Of a DNA stretch of 64,000 bases, positions 1 to 7,851 are shown piece after piece. Position numbers and translations under genes: made by a program. The number at the start of each line of letters is the position of its first letter. Position 1 is the stretch's first letter. Source of the DNA: a bacterium (GTDB taxonomy: Bacteria > SAR324 > XYD2-FULL-50-16); assembly GCA_018829445.1 (NCBI GenBank), contig JAHJTV010000054.1, forward strand, positions 1-64,000, in the 5' to 3' direction. The notes beneath the pieces were generated by a model. That model did no database searches and was not told the DNA's origin. It saw only the letters and a program-made list of their open reading frames with translations.

Positions 1-145
1 CCGATGCAAGGCATATGAGACGCGAGACTTGCAGCGTCGAACGGACATCTCCGTAGTAGCGTTGAAGTCTCTGTAATGGAGATGGAGTCAAGGGAGATGA
101 TCGTACAGTTTTATTTTTCATGTCAACCAAATTTGGAAGGAGCTG

Positions 146-1396
146 TTGAATAAAACAAAGTCATTTTGTATTTCAAAGGAAATGGTCTTGAAGGTCTATA
201 AGCGTGTAAAAGCCAACGATGGTGCGCCTGGTTATGACGGACAAACGATTGAGGATTTTGAGAAGGATTTGAAAAACAATCTATACACAATCTGGAATCG
301 GATGTCTTCAGGCAGCTATTTTCCACCACCTGTCTTAAGGGTAGAAATCCCCAAAGATGATGGTCGTATGCGTGCACTGGGTATTCCTTCTGTTTCCGAC
401 CGCATAGCGCAGATGGTAGTGAAGCTGTATCTGGAGCCAGCTCTGGAGAGTATTTTTCATCCGGATTCATATGGTTACAGGCCGAACAAATCTGCAATAC
501 AAGCGGTAGCTAAAGCCCGGCAAATGTGCTGGCAGTATGACTGGTTGGTAGATTTAGATATCAAGGGTTTCTTTGATAACATAGATCACGATCTGATGAT
601 GCGAGCAGTTCAAAAGCACACGGATCACAAGTGGATTCTACTCTATGTGAAACGGTGGCTGAAAGCCCCTGTTCAAATGGGTGATGGGACACTGGTTAAA
701 CGTGATTTAGGTACCCCACAAGGTGGTGTCATTAGCCCCTTGTTAGCCAATCTTTTTCTTCATTATGCTTTCGATAATTGGTTAAAGGAAACCTTTCCGA
801 ATAATCCATTTGAAAGATATGCGGATGATGCAGTTGTTCATTGTCAGAGCGAAGAGGAAGCAAGATTGATCAAGGAGGCACTATCAGAGAGAATGGAGCA
901 ATGTAAATTGGAACTCCACCCGGAAAAGACCAAAGTAGTCTATTGCAAGGATGATAAACGAAGAGAAGAGGCAGACATTACAACGTTTGACTTCTTAGGC
1001 TATACATTTAGAATGCGTACAGCCAGAAGCAAACATGGAAACCTCTTTAACGGTTTTAATCCAGCCATAAGCACCAAAGCCGCCACCAGAATACGAAACG
1101 AAATTCGCAGTTGGGAATTGCACAAGCGAAGTGATTTATCGATTTTTGATATATCATCGAAGTATAATGCGATCCTACGAGGTTGGATAGGGTATTACTG
1201 TAAATTCAACAAGTCGGTTTTCTGGCATGTTCTGAAGCAGTTTAACCAGATACTGGTAAACTGGGCGAATCAAAAATACAAGAAACTCCATAATCGCAAA
1301 AAGCGTCTTTTTAGGTGGTTGAAATTAATGGCTCGAAACCATCCGAAGCTGTTTTACCACTGGACGTTAGGAGTAGGAGTTGGGACTGTACGATAA
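146..1396 (+). CDS. ltrA: Group II intron reverse transcriptase/maturase
   Basis: This 416-residue protein splices and mobilises its host intron. The N-terminus has the RT-0 motif (YKRVKANDGAPGYDG), followed by IPKDDGRMRALGIPSVSDR, the palm motif DLDIKGFFDNIDH, GTPQGGVISPLLANLFL and the catalytic RYADDAVVH. The last third is the maturase X domain (ILRGWIGYYCKF). There is no C-terminal HNH endonuclease domain, so it belongs to an endonuclease-minus lineage. The start is TTG at 146 with GGAAGG five bases upstream. The gene is full length and has no frameshift. Its stop touches domain V. Confidence 0.95.
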   Translation: MNKTKSFCISKEMVLKVYKRVKANDGAPGYDGQTIEDFEKDLKNNLYTIWNRMSSGSYFPPPVLRVEIPKDDGRMRALGIPSVSDRIAQMVVKLYLEPALESIFHPDSYGYRPNKSAIQAVAKARQMCWQYDWLVDLDIKGFFDNIDHDLMMRAVQKHTDHKWILLYVKRWLKAPVQMGDGTLVKRDLGTPQGGVISPLLANLFLHYAFDNWLKETFPNNPFERYADDAVVHCQSEEEARLIKEALSERMEQCKLELHPEKTKVVYCKDDKRREEADITTFDFLGYTFRMRTARSKHGNLFNGFNPAISTKAATRIRNEIRSWELHKRSDLSIFDISSKYNAILRGWIGYYCKFNKSVFWHVLKQFNQILVNWANQKYKKLHNRKKRLFRWLKLMARNHPKLFYHWTLGVGVGTVR

Positions 1397-1430
1397 GAGC
1401 CGTATGAATTGAGAGATTCACGTACGGTTC
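1397..1430 (+). ncRNA. Group II intron domain V
   Basis: A 34-nt hairpin starts with GAGCCGTATG and closes with CGTACGGTTC. This is the canonical length and layout of the catalytic domain V, with a GAGA-type apical loop. Domain VI follows immediately. Confidence 0.85.
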
Positions 1431-1465
1431 TGTGAGAGGTTTAGGGGGAAGTTCCCTTTATCTAC

Positions 1466-1567
1466 TCGACTATCGCCGCTGCAGGTCTTACGTTAGGTGG
1501 CCTTGGCAAAATCATCATTAATCACCCATCGGCGTGGCGGCCGGTGAAACATGCGTTGTGTGGCTAA
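1466..1567 (+). pseudogene. 3' exon fragment of an alpha/beta hydrolase gene interrupted by the intron
   Basis: Downstream of the intron an open frame reads STIAAAGLTLGGLGKIII and continues to HALCG before a stop at 1565-1567. It is in phase with the 5' exon that ends GSMGYGDVS at 3211 if the intron is removed after 1465. The joined text resembles the segment after the GSMGYG-type strand in alpha/beta hydrolases. It is too short to complete the fold, and the toxin gene on the other strand overlaps its end. The family assignment is an inference from the joined reading. Confidence 0.5.
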
Positions 1568-1860
1568 GAGGAGAGGTCTTTTTCGGAGAGGAGTTGTTTG
1601 AAATTACGGATTGTCAGAATATGAATTTCTTTATCAAGAATTTTATAAATTACTCGGTAATGGTCAATTATGAGTTCTTTATACTGATCATTGTCTAGCT
1701 CTGGAACGGGTCGCCCACTATTTGGAAATAAAGCAAGATTCTCTACCTGATCAAGAACTGATTCAGCCCAATTCAAAGCTGCTCCTGGTTTGTCCTGGGC
1801 AATATAGTCGGCGATTTCGTTAAGTTTGTGTTGAGCAAGCGGTGACCAAATAATCTTCAT
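1564..1860 (-). CDS. RelE/ParE-family toxin
   Basis: This 98-residue protein has the RelE/ParE fold pattern: MKIIWSPLAQHKLNEIADYI at the N-terminus, the central FPNSGRPVPEL, and YRVIYKILDKEIHILTIRNF at the C-terminus. ParE-type members poison DNA gyrase and RelE-type members cleave mRNA on the ribosome; the sequence alone does not decide, though the W-S-P-A and GRPVPE motifs lean to ParE. It overlaps the antitoxin upstream by 4 bp (ATGA), the usual coupled arrangement. It is full length. Confidence 0.9.
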   Translation of the reverse strand: MKIIWSPLAQHKLNEIADYIAQDKPGAALNWAESVLDQVENLALFPNSGRPVPELDNDQYKELIIDHYRVIYKILDKEIHILTIRNFKQLLSEKDLSS

Positions 1861-2138
1861 TGTTTGAGTTTCGCTAGTATTTCATTTTTGACCTGGTCAT
1901 GAGGAATTCCCTGATCATTGGATATTTGTGCCTCAGCCAGTCTGATATCCTGCAAAAGCTCAAGTTTTTCAAGCAAAGCTTCGTATTCATGAACGTCCAT
2001 GAGGACGGCAGAGCTTTTACCATGTTGAGTAATTACGATTGGTCGTTTGGTATCATGCACTTGCTTTATGCAAGCAGTCGCGTTTGCTCTAAACTCAGAG
2101 AGAGGCTTAATATCTTGATTTAGGTTTATTCGTTCCAT
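1857..2138 (-). CDS. Phd/YefM-family antitoxin
   Basis: This 93-residue antitoxin has the Phd/YefM N-terminal DNA-binding fold (LSEFRANATACIKQVHDTKRP, then IVITQHGKSSAVLMDVHEYEAL). An acidic, helical C-terminal tail should wrap the toxin. It is the first gene of a two-gene operon with the toxin, overlapping it by 4 bp. In this family the antitoxin, alone or with toxin, represses its own promoter, which here would lie in 2139-2200. The pair sits between mobile-element fragments, as is common for accessory toxin-antitoxin modules. Confidence 0.92.
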   Translation of the reverse strand: MERINLNQDIKPLSEFRANATACIKQVHDTKRPIVITQHGKSSAVLMDVHEYEALLEKLELLQDIRLAEAQISNDQGIPHDQVKNEILAKLKQ

Positions 2139-2329
2139 ATTGACCCCCTGTTGTATTTATTTATGTACAATATAAATTACAGAATAAAGGTCACATTGTC
2201 AATATTCATCACACAGCAAATGCACAGATTGAGTGAAAACTCGGACTTTTTTCACGCCGCTTCGTTCGCTTCGCTAAGACACTTAAATCAAAATTCGATG
2301 ACCCAGTTCGATCTGATATTGCTTGGTAA

Positions 2330-2512
2330 AGAATAGAAAGTCTGTTGGTTGCGCTTGATGCAGAAATTAGTGAAGGAAGAGGTTCAAGAATTCGAGTCGC
2401 ATTAAACGGGATACGAATGGTGTTCCAACGGCCGCATCCAAAAAAAGAAACTGATAAAGGTGCGATTAAATCTGTTCAAAGGTTTCTTAAAACATCAGGA
2501 GTACAGCCATGA
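2330..2512 (+). pseudogene. hicA: Truncated hicA toxin fragment
   Basis: The frame ending at the TGA at 2510-2512 reads RIESLLVALDAEISEGRGSR and goes on through VFQRPHPKKE to a C-terminal RFLKTSG. This matches the C-terminal two thirds of HicA-type mRNA interferases. A TAA at 2327-2329 directly precedes the homologous part, and the usual 20-25 N-terminal residues are not present upstream. The stop overlaps the ATG of hicB by 3 nt (ATGA). The toxin is therefore probably dead. Confidence 0.75.
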
Positions 2513-2837
2513 TGCAATATAAAGGTTATATCGGCCATCTTGTCTTTGACGATGAAGCAGAAATCTTCCATGGCGAAATCATCAATACCAAAGATGTAAT
2601 AACATTCCAAGGCAAAAGCGTAGAGGAAAAAAAAAAGGATTTAAAGAGTCTATTGATGACTATCTTGAATTCTGTGCAAGTCGTAACGAAAAACCAGATA
2701 CACCATTTTCAGGTAACCTTTCCCTTCGTCTTGATCCAGAAATACATCAACAAGCATATGTTGTAGCAAAAAAGGAAAAGAAGAGTCTAAACTCGTGGAT
2801 AGTCGATTCATTGCTTCAAAAAATTCATGCTATATAA
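2509..2837 (+). pseudogene. hicB: hicB antitoxin, interrupted at an A10 run (frameshifted or recoded)
   Basis: Frame 0 encodes the HicB N-terminus (YKGYIGHLVFDDEAEIFHGE) as far as VEEKKK. After the run of ten A at 2627-2636 the HicB sequence continues in the -1 frame: GFKESIDDYLEFCASRNEKP, then FSGNLSLRLDPEIHQQA and a short C-terminus ending at TAA 2835-2837. Read without slippage, frame 0 gives an 85-residue product with an unrelated tail. The junction contains A-AAA-AAG (2631-2637) in the phase of the dnaX slippery site, so slippage would restore a 109-residue HicB. Either a one-base deletion or recoding could explain this. Confidence 0.75.
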
Positions 2838-2866
2838 AAAAATCATAACCGAACAGATGCATTAAG

Positions 2867-3211
2867 ATGGATTTTACCCGCCGCTCCTGCGTTGCTATGG
2901 GTAAAACCACTTATGCGACGCTTAGCAGTGTGAGATTAGTCAAAGAACTAGGGCATGCTTATCGCGTCTTTGCTGTGGATAGTATCGGCGATGTCGGCAA
3001 AAGCGTTTTAAATAACCTGACAAAGCCTCTGGCAGGTGGTGAGGAAATCGGCAGGTTTCATACAGATGTCACTCATAAACTGGGTTTTGACAAGTCCTGT
3101 CTTGCGGGTGCGTCTATTGGTGGCTATATCTCCACACTTTACGCTCTGCACGCTCCGGAAAGAGTCAAGAAACTAGTATTGCTAGGTTCAATGGGTTATG
3201 GCGACGTTAGC
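2867..3211 (+). pseudogene. 5' exon of an alpha/beta hydrolase gene, cut by a group II intron
   Basis: The reading frame shows YRVFAVDSIGDVGKS, the nucleophile elbow GASIGGYIS (G-x-S-x-G) and then RVKKLVLLGSMGYGDVS. It represents the central part of an alpha/beta hydrolase; the usual HG oxyanion region near the N-terminus is not recognisable, so the 5' end is probably also damaged. At 3212 the coding text stops at GTGCG, a group II intron 5' end. A spurious continuation runs to a stop at 3230-3232. The matching 3' exon appears at 1466-1567. Confidence 0.7.
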
Positions 3212-3480
3212 GTGCGGCACGAAACCGCTTAGTATAGTCTATTCAGTTGGTTAGCTTAACTGGAATACCTGGCATGTTCCCATCAGTCCCTACATGGGCA
3301 TGCTACTGCGTGCTGTTGTGGTTGGTGTGAAGCCCCATGAACGAGTGCACCGAATTGGGTCAGGACGTTGACGGAGGGACTCCTCCGGAAATTCTCTCCG
3401 GTTAAGTTAGGGCTTGGGACGGATGATAGGGTGTCCTTGACAGGCAAGGCAAACATCGCACAAAGCAACTGAACATGGAG
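3212..3480 (+). mobile_element. Group II intron 5' fragment (domain I region)
   Basis: The segment begins GTGCGGCACG, matching the GUGYG consensus of group II intron 5' ends. It continues as non-coding, GC-richer, strongly structured sequence with several hairpins and no ORF, as expected for domain I. It ends near 3480, with no maturase or domain V after it, so the copy is truncated. The right boundary is approximate. It may derive from the same intron whose 3' part lies at 1-1465. Confidence 0.65.
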
Positions 3481-3532
3481 GATTATCAAGGATTCGAGCT
3501 CTATTAATCCCTTGACGATTTATCTTATAGCC

Positions 3533-4150
3533 TCACTTCCTGACAGCTCCCCGGGAAACAACCAGTTTCTCAAGCGCTTCAAAAGTCTGGGCGCCGACCA
3601 GTTTTTTTTCTTTACACAAGTAGGTCGGCACGGCCACTATTTTCAATTGACGGCACCGTTGCCAATCTGCATCAATCGACGCACTGAATCTACGATTTTC
3701 TAAAACATCTCTGGCTTCTCTTTCATCCAGTTGCAACGATCCGGCAATGGAGACCAGGATTTCAATATCCGCCAGGTTGTGGCCCTCAACAAAATAGGTG
3801 CGGTAGAGTACATCATGAATTGATTGTCCTCCGGGCTGCAAATCAGCCCATTTTGCCAATTCCTGGGCTAATCGACTATTGTAAGTCATGGATCGAAGTC
3901 CGTACTCCAATCCTTCTTTTTCCATCAATACCTTTAATTGCTTTTGCGCTCCTTCAATATCAATATTTCTGTCTTTAAAAAGTTCCTTAATAGTGATCCC
4001 CTCATCAGGAATATAAGGATGCAGCGGAAAAAGCGTGTAGGAAAGCTCGATATTATATTCCTGATGAAGTTTTTTAATACGCACCGTATTAAGATAACAC
4101 CAGGGTCAAATGTAATCTGTGATTATTTCTAGGATTATTGGTTGTGTCAT
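3533..4150 (-). CDS. DsbA/FrnE-like thioredoxin-fold oxidoreductase, probable selenoprotein (UPWC active site)
   Basis: A thiol-disulfide oxidoreductase of the DsbA superfamily, FrnE/2-hydroxychromene-2-carboxylate isomerase-like branch. An ATG at 4148-4150 opens a frame encoding MTQPIILEIITDYI, an in-frame UGA (codon 15, 4106-4108) and PWCYLNTVRIKK. Family members have CPWC here, so UGA stands where the nucleophilic Cys belongs. The RNA after UGA folds a perfect 8-bp hairpin with a GUG loop, as in bacterial SECIS elements. The cis-Pro motif VAVPTY and GAQTFEALEKLV are near the C-terminus. With Sec the product is 205 residues, normal for the family. A GTG start at 4084 would lose strand 1 and the active site. 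The gene begins 3 nt after the EamA stop, so the two are probably co-transcribed. Confidence 0.88.
4074..4108 (-). promoter_or_regulatory. Bacterial SECIS-like element
   Basis: On the minus-strand RNA, the UGA (4108-4106) is followed by 13 nt, then UUAAUACG (4092-4085), a GUG loop (4084-4082) and CGUAUUAA (4081-4074). The stem is perfectly paired. The spacing between UGA and apical loop (about 22 nt) and the G in the loop match known bacterial SECIS rules for SelB binding. Confidence 0.82.
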
Positions 4151-4153
4151 GAC

Positions 4154-5086
4154 TTACTCAGCATCAGGATTTTTAGCTAAAGAAGGATTTGTTTTATCAT
4201 TCTTTGTTTTCTTCATCTGACTTACATAAATACCACAAAATACCAGTATGATAGCAATATACTGCATCGGTGTTAAACGATCATTCAGGATCAATACACC
4301 CATGATTAGAGTAAAAACCGGGATCAGGTTGATAAATGCAGTAGCCTTGTTTGCCGGTATTTTACTGACTGCATAGTTGTATGTTCCGTATGCTCCGAAG
4401 CTTATAAAGATTCCCAGGTAAACCACTGACAGAGCCGGGATTAATTCGAATGATATGGGCAGAGTGGTTGTGGGAAGAAATAAAAGGGGAAAGAAAAATA
4501 TCGATCCCATAAACGCCTGGAATGAGGTAATAAACAGGGAGGAATAGCTGGTGCTGAGATATTTCATGGTAATGATATATCCGGACGCTACCACCATGGC
4601 CATTAATTCCATAAGATTGCCAAAAAGCGGATTGGGTGCATTTTCAGTAATTTCACTGCCAAAACCTAGTAGAAATACACCTCCAATGGCCAGCATAAAT
4701 CCTAAAATGGTTTTGGTATGCATTTTCTCTTTGAGAATCAACCAGGCCGGAATAGCAACTATTAGCGGTAGCGTTGCCGTTACCATACCAGCCTGCGAAG
4801 CTGATGTGTTTTCCAGAGCAATGGCTTCAAACACAAAGTAGAAGCATGGTTCGCACAACCCTAAAAACAACAGATACTTAAAGTCACGCTTGTGAAACTG
4901 GATATTCCTCATGGGTTTGAGGAAAAGAATGATAAAAATGAGGGCGATGATCATTCTTCCAAAAATTACTACCATGGGATCATATACTGTGAATGCCGTT
5001 TTCAAAGCGATAAATGAACTGGACCACAGTAGCGTTGCTGTCAGCAGGGCGAGGTAGGGCACTATGGTCGATTTGTTCTTGATCAA
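4154..5086 (-). CDS. EamA/RhaT-family drug/metabolite transporter
   Basis: A 310-residue inner-membrane protein with about ten hydrophobic segments in two similar halves, the EamA layout. Typical marks are ATLLWSSSFIALKTAF at the N-terminus, SASQAGMVTATLPLIVAIPA at the end of the first half, and NKATAFINLIPVFTLIMGVLILN in the second. Family members usually export small metabolites or amino acids; the substrate cannot be read from the sequence. The polar tail ends KNPDAE. It lies directly upstream of the probable selenoprotein gene with a 3-nt gap. Confidence 0.93.
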   Translation of the reverse strand: MIKNKSTIVPYLALLTATLLWSSSFIALKTAFTVYDPMVVIFGRMIIALIFIILFLKPMRNIQFHKRDFKYLLFLGLCEPCFYFVFEAIALENTSASQAGMVTATLPLIVAIPAWLILKEKMHTKTILGFMLAIGGVFLLGFGSEITENAPNPLFGNLMELMAMVVASGYIITMKYLSTSYSSLFITSFQAFMGSIFFFPLLFLPTTTLPISFELIPALSVVYLGIFISFGAYGTYNYAVSKIPANKATAFINLIPVFTLIMGVLILNDRLTPMQYIAIILVFCGIYVSQMKKTKNDKTNPSLAKNPDAE

Positions 5087-5250
5087 TTGAATACTCCGTC
5101 AAAAGGGGGGATAAGTAATTCGAATTTATACTATAGTTCTTTTTAAAACCACAATGGACGGTACGCATCAATTGTTTTGAAATATAATTTTGATATCTCG
5201 ACAGTTTAGATTATTCCACCGCCTCACCTTCTTGCAAAACATGGATCTAT

Positions 5251-6552
5251 TCAAAGAGCTCTGAAAACCTTAACCCTAATTCTGTTATCTGTTTTAAACT
5301 GAAGTTGATTCAGTGCTGAACAGATTTGCTGCCAGGTGCATGGCTCCGTTTTCAGGTAAACTGTTTTGCCTGAGCTTGCTTCTTTTTGAAAATCATTTAG
5401 TAAACCGGCGATATTGACATGATGTTCATGGAAAATCTTTTTCAAGAATGTTTTCTCATCTATCAACACCATGTTTTCCAATCTGACCACATATTCAATA
5501 TTATCACCTCCCGGATGGAAGCATGTTTTTTTCTGCGAAGATTCCGGATTTCTGGACTCATATCTAAAATTACCGGTCTCTTGAATCCTGGATTGTATTA
5601 TTTGAATGATATCGTTAATTACGCCCAGGGCTGCATTATAACTTCCAGCCCCTTTTCCTTGCACAAATGATCTACCTGTATATCGACCTGTAATAACCAA
5701 ACCATTATCAATGCCGGATACCGCAGCCAATGGATGGCTTGCGGGGACAAAAGCAGGCCCGACCCAGGCAGACAGGTTACTGGTATTTATCCGGGCATGG
5801 CCAATGAGTTTTACCCCAAACCCCGATTCTTCAGCAACTTCCAGGTCACGATATGACAGCCCTGAAATCCCCTGAATCGGCAGCAAATCGAGCGGTATCT
5901 CTTGATTAAATGAAAGACCGGAAACGATACAGAGTTTATGGGCTGTATCATCACCATTGACATCCAGACGGGGATCAGATTCGGTGTATCCCTTACGTTT
6001 GGCCACCTCCAGAGCTTGGGAATAATCATATTTGTGTTCTTTCATCAGATCAAGAATGAGGTTGGTAGAGCTGTTCAAAACTCCGGTTATCTCAGAAATC
6101 CTTTCTGCAGACAGACCATCACGCAGAAATCTCAGAAAGGGCACACCTGAACCGACACTGGCTTCAAATCCAAAAGGCGTTTTAGTTGTCCTTGCGATTT
6201 GCATTAAACAGCGGAGCTTTTCTGCCAGCAGGGCTTTGTTAGCTGTTACAACGGGAGTGCCCTTGTTTAAACAAAAAGTTATCATTGAATCCGCAAATGT
6301 CTTATCGCCGGTTAATTCCACCACCACGTCAAGTTCGTTATCATCCAGGATGAGTTTCGGATTTGTACCAATCTGAAAGTTTGATGTGTCTATTCCCCTG
6401 TTTTTTTTATGATTAGCTACAACCACTTTTGAAATTTTAACGGGTACACCTGTGTTTTCGGTGATAGGATTCTGTATATTCGACAAGAGGTTTACCAGAT
6501 CTTTTCCCACAGTTCCCAACCCGAACAGGCCGATTTGTATACATTTTTCCAT
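5251..6552 (-). CDS. hom: Homoserine dehydrogenase
   Basis: Reduces aspartate semialdehyde to homoserine on the path to threonine and methionine. The 433-residue protein starts with the NAD(P)-binding motif IGLFGLGTVGKDLVNLL, then TANKALLAEK, GFEASVGSGVPFLRFLRDGL, GVLNSSTNLILDLM and KGYTESDPRLDVNGDDTAHK, the substrate-site block. A C-terminal region of about 90 residues fits a divergent ACT domain. The frame is open upstream to 6828, but the ATG at 6552 is where homology begins. It is transcribed away from a LysR gene. Confidence 0.94.
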   Translation of the reverse strand: MEKCIQIGLFGLGTVGKDLVNLLSNIQNPITENTGVPVKISKVVVANHKKNRGIDTSNFQIGTNPKLILDDNELDVVVELTGDKTFADSMITFCLNKGTPVVTANKALLAEKLRCLMQIARTTKTPFGFEASVGSGVPFLRFLRDGLSAERISEITGVLNSSTNLILDLMKEHKYDYSQALEVAKRKGYTESDPRLDVNGDDTAHKLCIVSGLSFNQEIPLDLLPIQGISGLSYRDLEVAEESGFGVKLIGHARINTSNLSAWVGPAFVPASHPLAAVSGIDNGLVITGRYTGRSFVQGKGAGSYNAALGVINDIIQIIQSRIQETGNFRYESRNPESSQKKTCFHPGGDNIEYVVRLENMVLIDEKTFLKKIFHEHHVNIAGLLNDFQKEASSGKTVYLKTEPCTWQQICSALNQLQFKTDNRIRVKVFRAL

Positions 6553-6746
6553 GAATATCTCACGATAGCGATTATGGTAAATTGGAAAATAAATTGATAA
6601 TATGCCGATTTTATCTCGATAAGCGAGGGTGAAGCTAATCACTTTATTGGATTGTATCATTCGGAAATCCTGATTGACACATTTACAGTGACCGCATAGG
6701 ATTCTATCAAGTACCGTCAATTCGCAATTCTGTAAGCTTAGATACC

Positions 6747-7622
6747 ATGGAACTCTATCAATTGAAGACATTTGTGACCGTAGCAACAGAAGGTCATCTA
6801 ACACGGGCCGCTGAAAGACTACACTCAAGTCAACCCACAGTCAGTGCCCATATCAAAGCCCTTGAAGAAGAATTGGGAATTCTGCTGTTTACACGGGTTC
6901 CAAAGGGGATGCAATTAACCAATGCCGGGCATCTGTTAAAAGAGAAAGCTATGAAGATGCTCGATATCGCCAATGACATACAAAATCAGGCAAGGCAGCT
7001 AAAATCAGAACTTACAGGTGTTGTTTCGGTGGGGTTAAATATAGATCCCAAATACCTGAGAATCAGTGAGCTGTACAAACTTGTTAAGGGGAGTTATCCC
7101 GGACTGGAACTGCACATGCTTCAAAAGACTTCATGGGATGTAATGGAAGCAATTCGCACCGGTCATTTGGATACGGGTTTTATCTATGGCAGGGTTGATT
7201 CGGAGATTGAAGCCGTGACATTAACAAGCTTTAACCTGGTGATTGCTGGTCCTCTTGATTGGGCAGAAAAGTTGAAAAATCCGGACCTGAAAAGTCTAGG
7301 TGAGCTGCCCTGGATTTTATGCCCGGAGCGATGCTATTTCAGCCATACGTTTACCACATTGTTTGAACAGCAAAACATAACTCCCATCAAGGCAGCAGTA
7401 ACCGATCAGGAATCAACCATGAAGGCTTTGGCCGTATCTGGTGCGGGTTTAACGCTAATGATAGAGGAAGAAGCCCTGGATGCAGTTGCTGGTAATATGA
7501 TTGCGATGCGGAAAAAACCGGTTGATACGATCGAATTATCCATCGCTTACGGCAAGAAGCAGGCAAATAATCCTATGATTCAGGCTATTGTGGAGAGTGC
7601 TCGGGAGATCTGGTCAAATTGA
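6747..7622 (+). CDS. LysR-family transcriptional regulator
   Basis: A 291-residue regulator with an N-terminal winged helix-turn-helix (MELYQLKTFVTVATEGHLTR, then AAERLHSSQPTVSAHIKALE) and a C-terminal LysR substrate-binding domain of two lobes. It lies divergently from the homoserine dehydrogenase gene, with about 195 bp between the starts. LysR proteins often control the divergent neighbour, so regulation of hom by a pathway metabolite is plausible but not shown. Confidence 0.93.
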   Translation: MELYQLKTFVTVATEGHLTRAAERLHSSQPTVSAHIKALEEELGILLFTRVPKGMQLTNAGHLLKEKAMKMLDIANDIQNQARQLKSELTGVVSVGLNIDPKYLRISELYKLVKGSYPGLELHMLQKTSWDVMEAIRTGHLDTGFIYGRVDSEIEAVTLTSFNLVIAGPLDWAEKLKNPDLKSLGELPWILCPERCYFSHTFTTLFEQQNITPIKAAVTDQESTMKALAVSGAGLTLMIEEEALDAVAGNMIAMRKKPVDTIELSIAYGKKQANNPMIQAIVESAREIWSN

Positions 7623-7851
7623 CATACCCGAAGTCTGTGCGTGATTAACGAGGAAGAGGATAATAAAACACACAAACTCCGGGCATTCCGGTTTTTCGAT
7701 TTTTTGATCTGTTGATTGCTATAGCTTTTCTGAAAGGGCTGGCTTTCGGTTCTTGTTTGGAACTCCAAAACAAGCAACCATATTCCCTGAATATTTATCT
7801 AACGTCCTTGTATTTCCGATTACCAGCCATTTCATCTATGAACCGGCGGCG

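Larger units (their letters stand above)
1..1465 (+). mobile_element. Group II intron, 3' part (5' end outside the window)
   Basis: The segment carries a maturase gene whose stop codon directly abuts a 34-nt domain V-like hairpin (1397-1430, starting GAGCCGTATG and ending ACGGTTC). A domain VI-like stem with a candidate bulged A (about 1460) follows. The 145 nt before the maturase are structured RNA with no gene and fit domains II-IV. The 3' boundary is inferred: ending after 1465 leaves an open frame that joins in phase with the hydrolase 5' exon at 2867-3211. The 5' end lies before base 1. It is a retroelement that splices as RNA and moves by target-primed reverse transcription. Confidence 0.85.

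Noticed and set aside
2151..2336. 61-residue ORF upstream of the hicA fragment
   Set aside because: It lies across the toxin-antitoxin promoter region and the start of the hicA fragment, with no recognisable protein.
3283..3489. 68-residue minus-strand ORF in the intron 5' fragment
   Set aside because: The region is structured group II intron RNA on the plus strand; the ORF has no family resemblance.
4084..4084. GTG at 4084 as the start of the thioredoxin-fold gene
   Set aside because: It would remove the first beta strand and the active-site motif; the UGA reading restores both.
6553..6828. N-terminal extension of homoserine dehydrogenase (92 codons)
   Set aside because: Homology starts at the ATG at 6552; the extension overlaps the LysR promoter and coding start.
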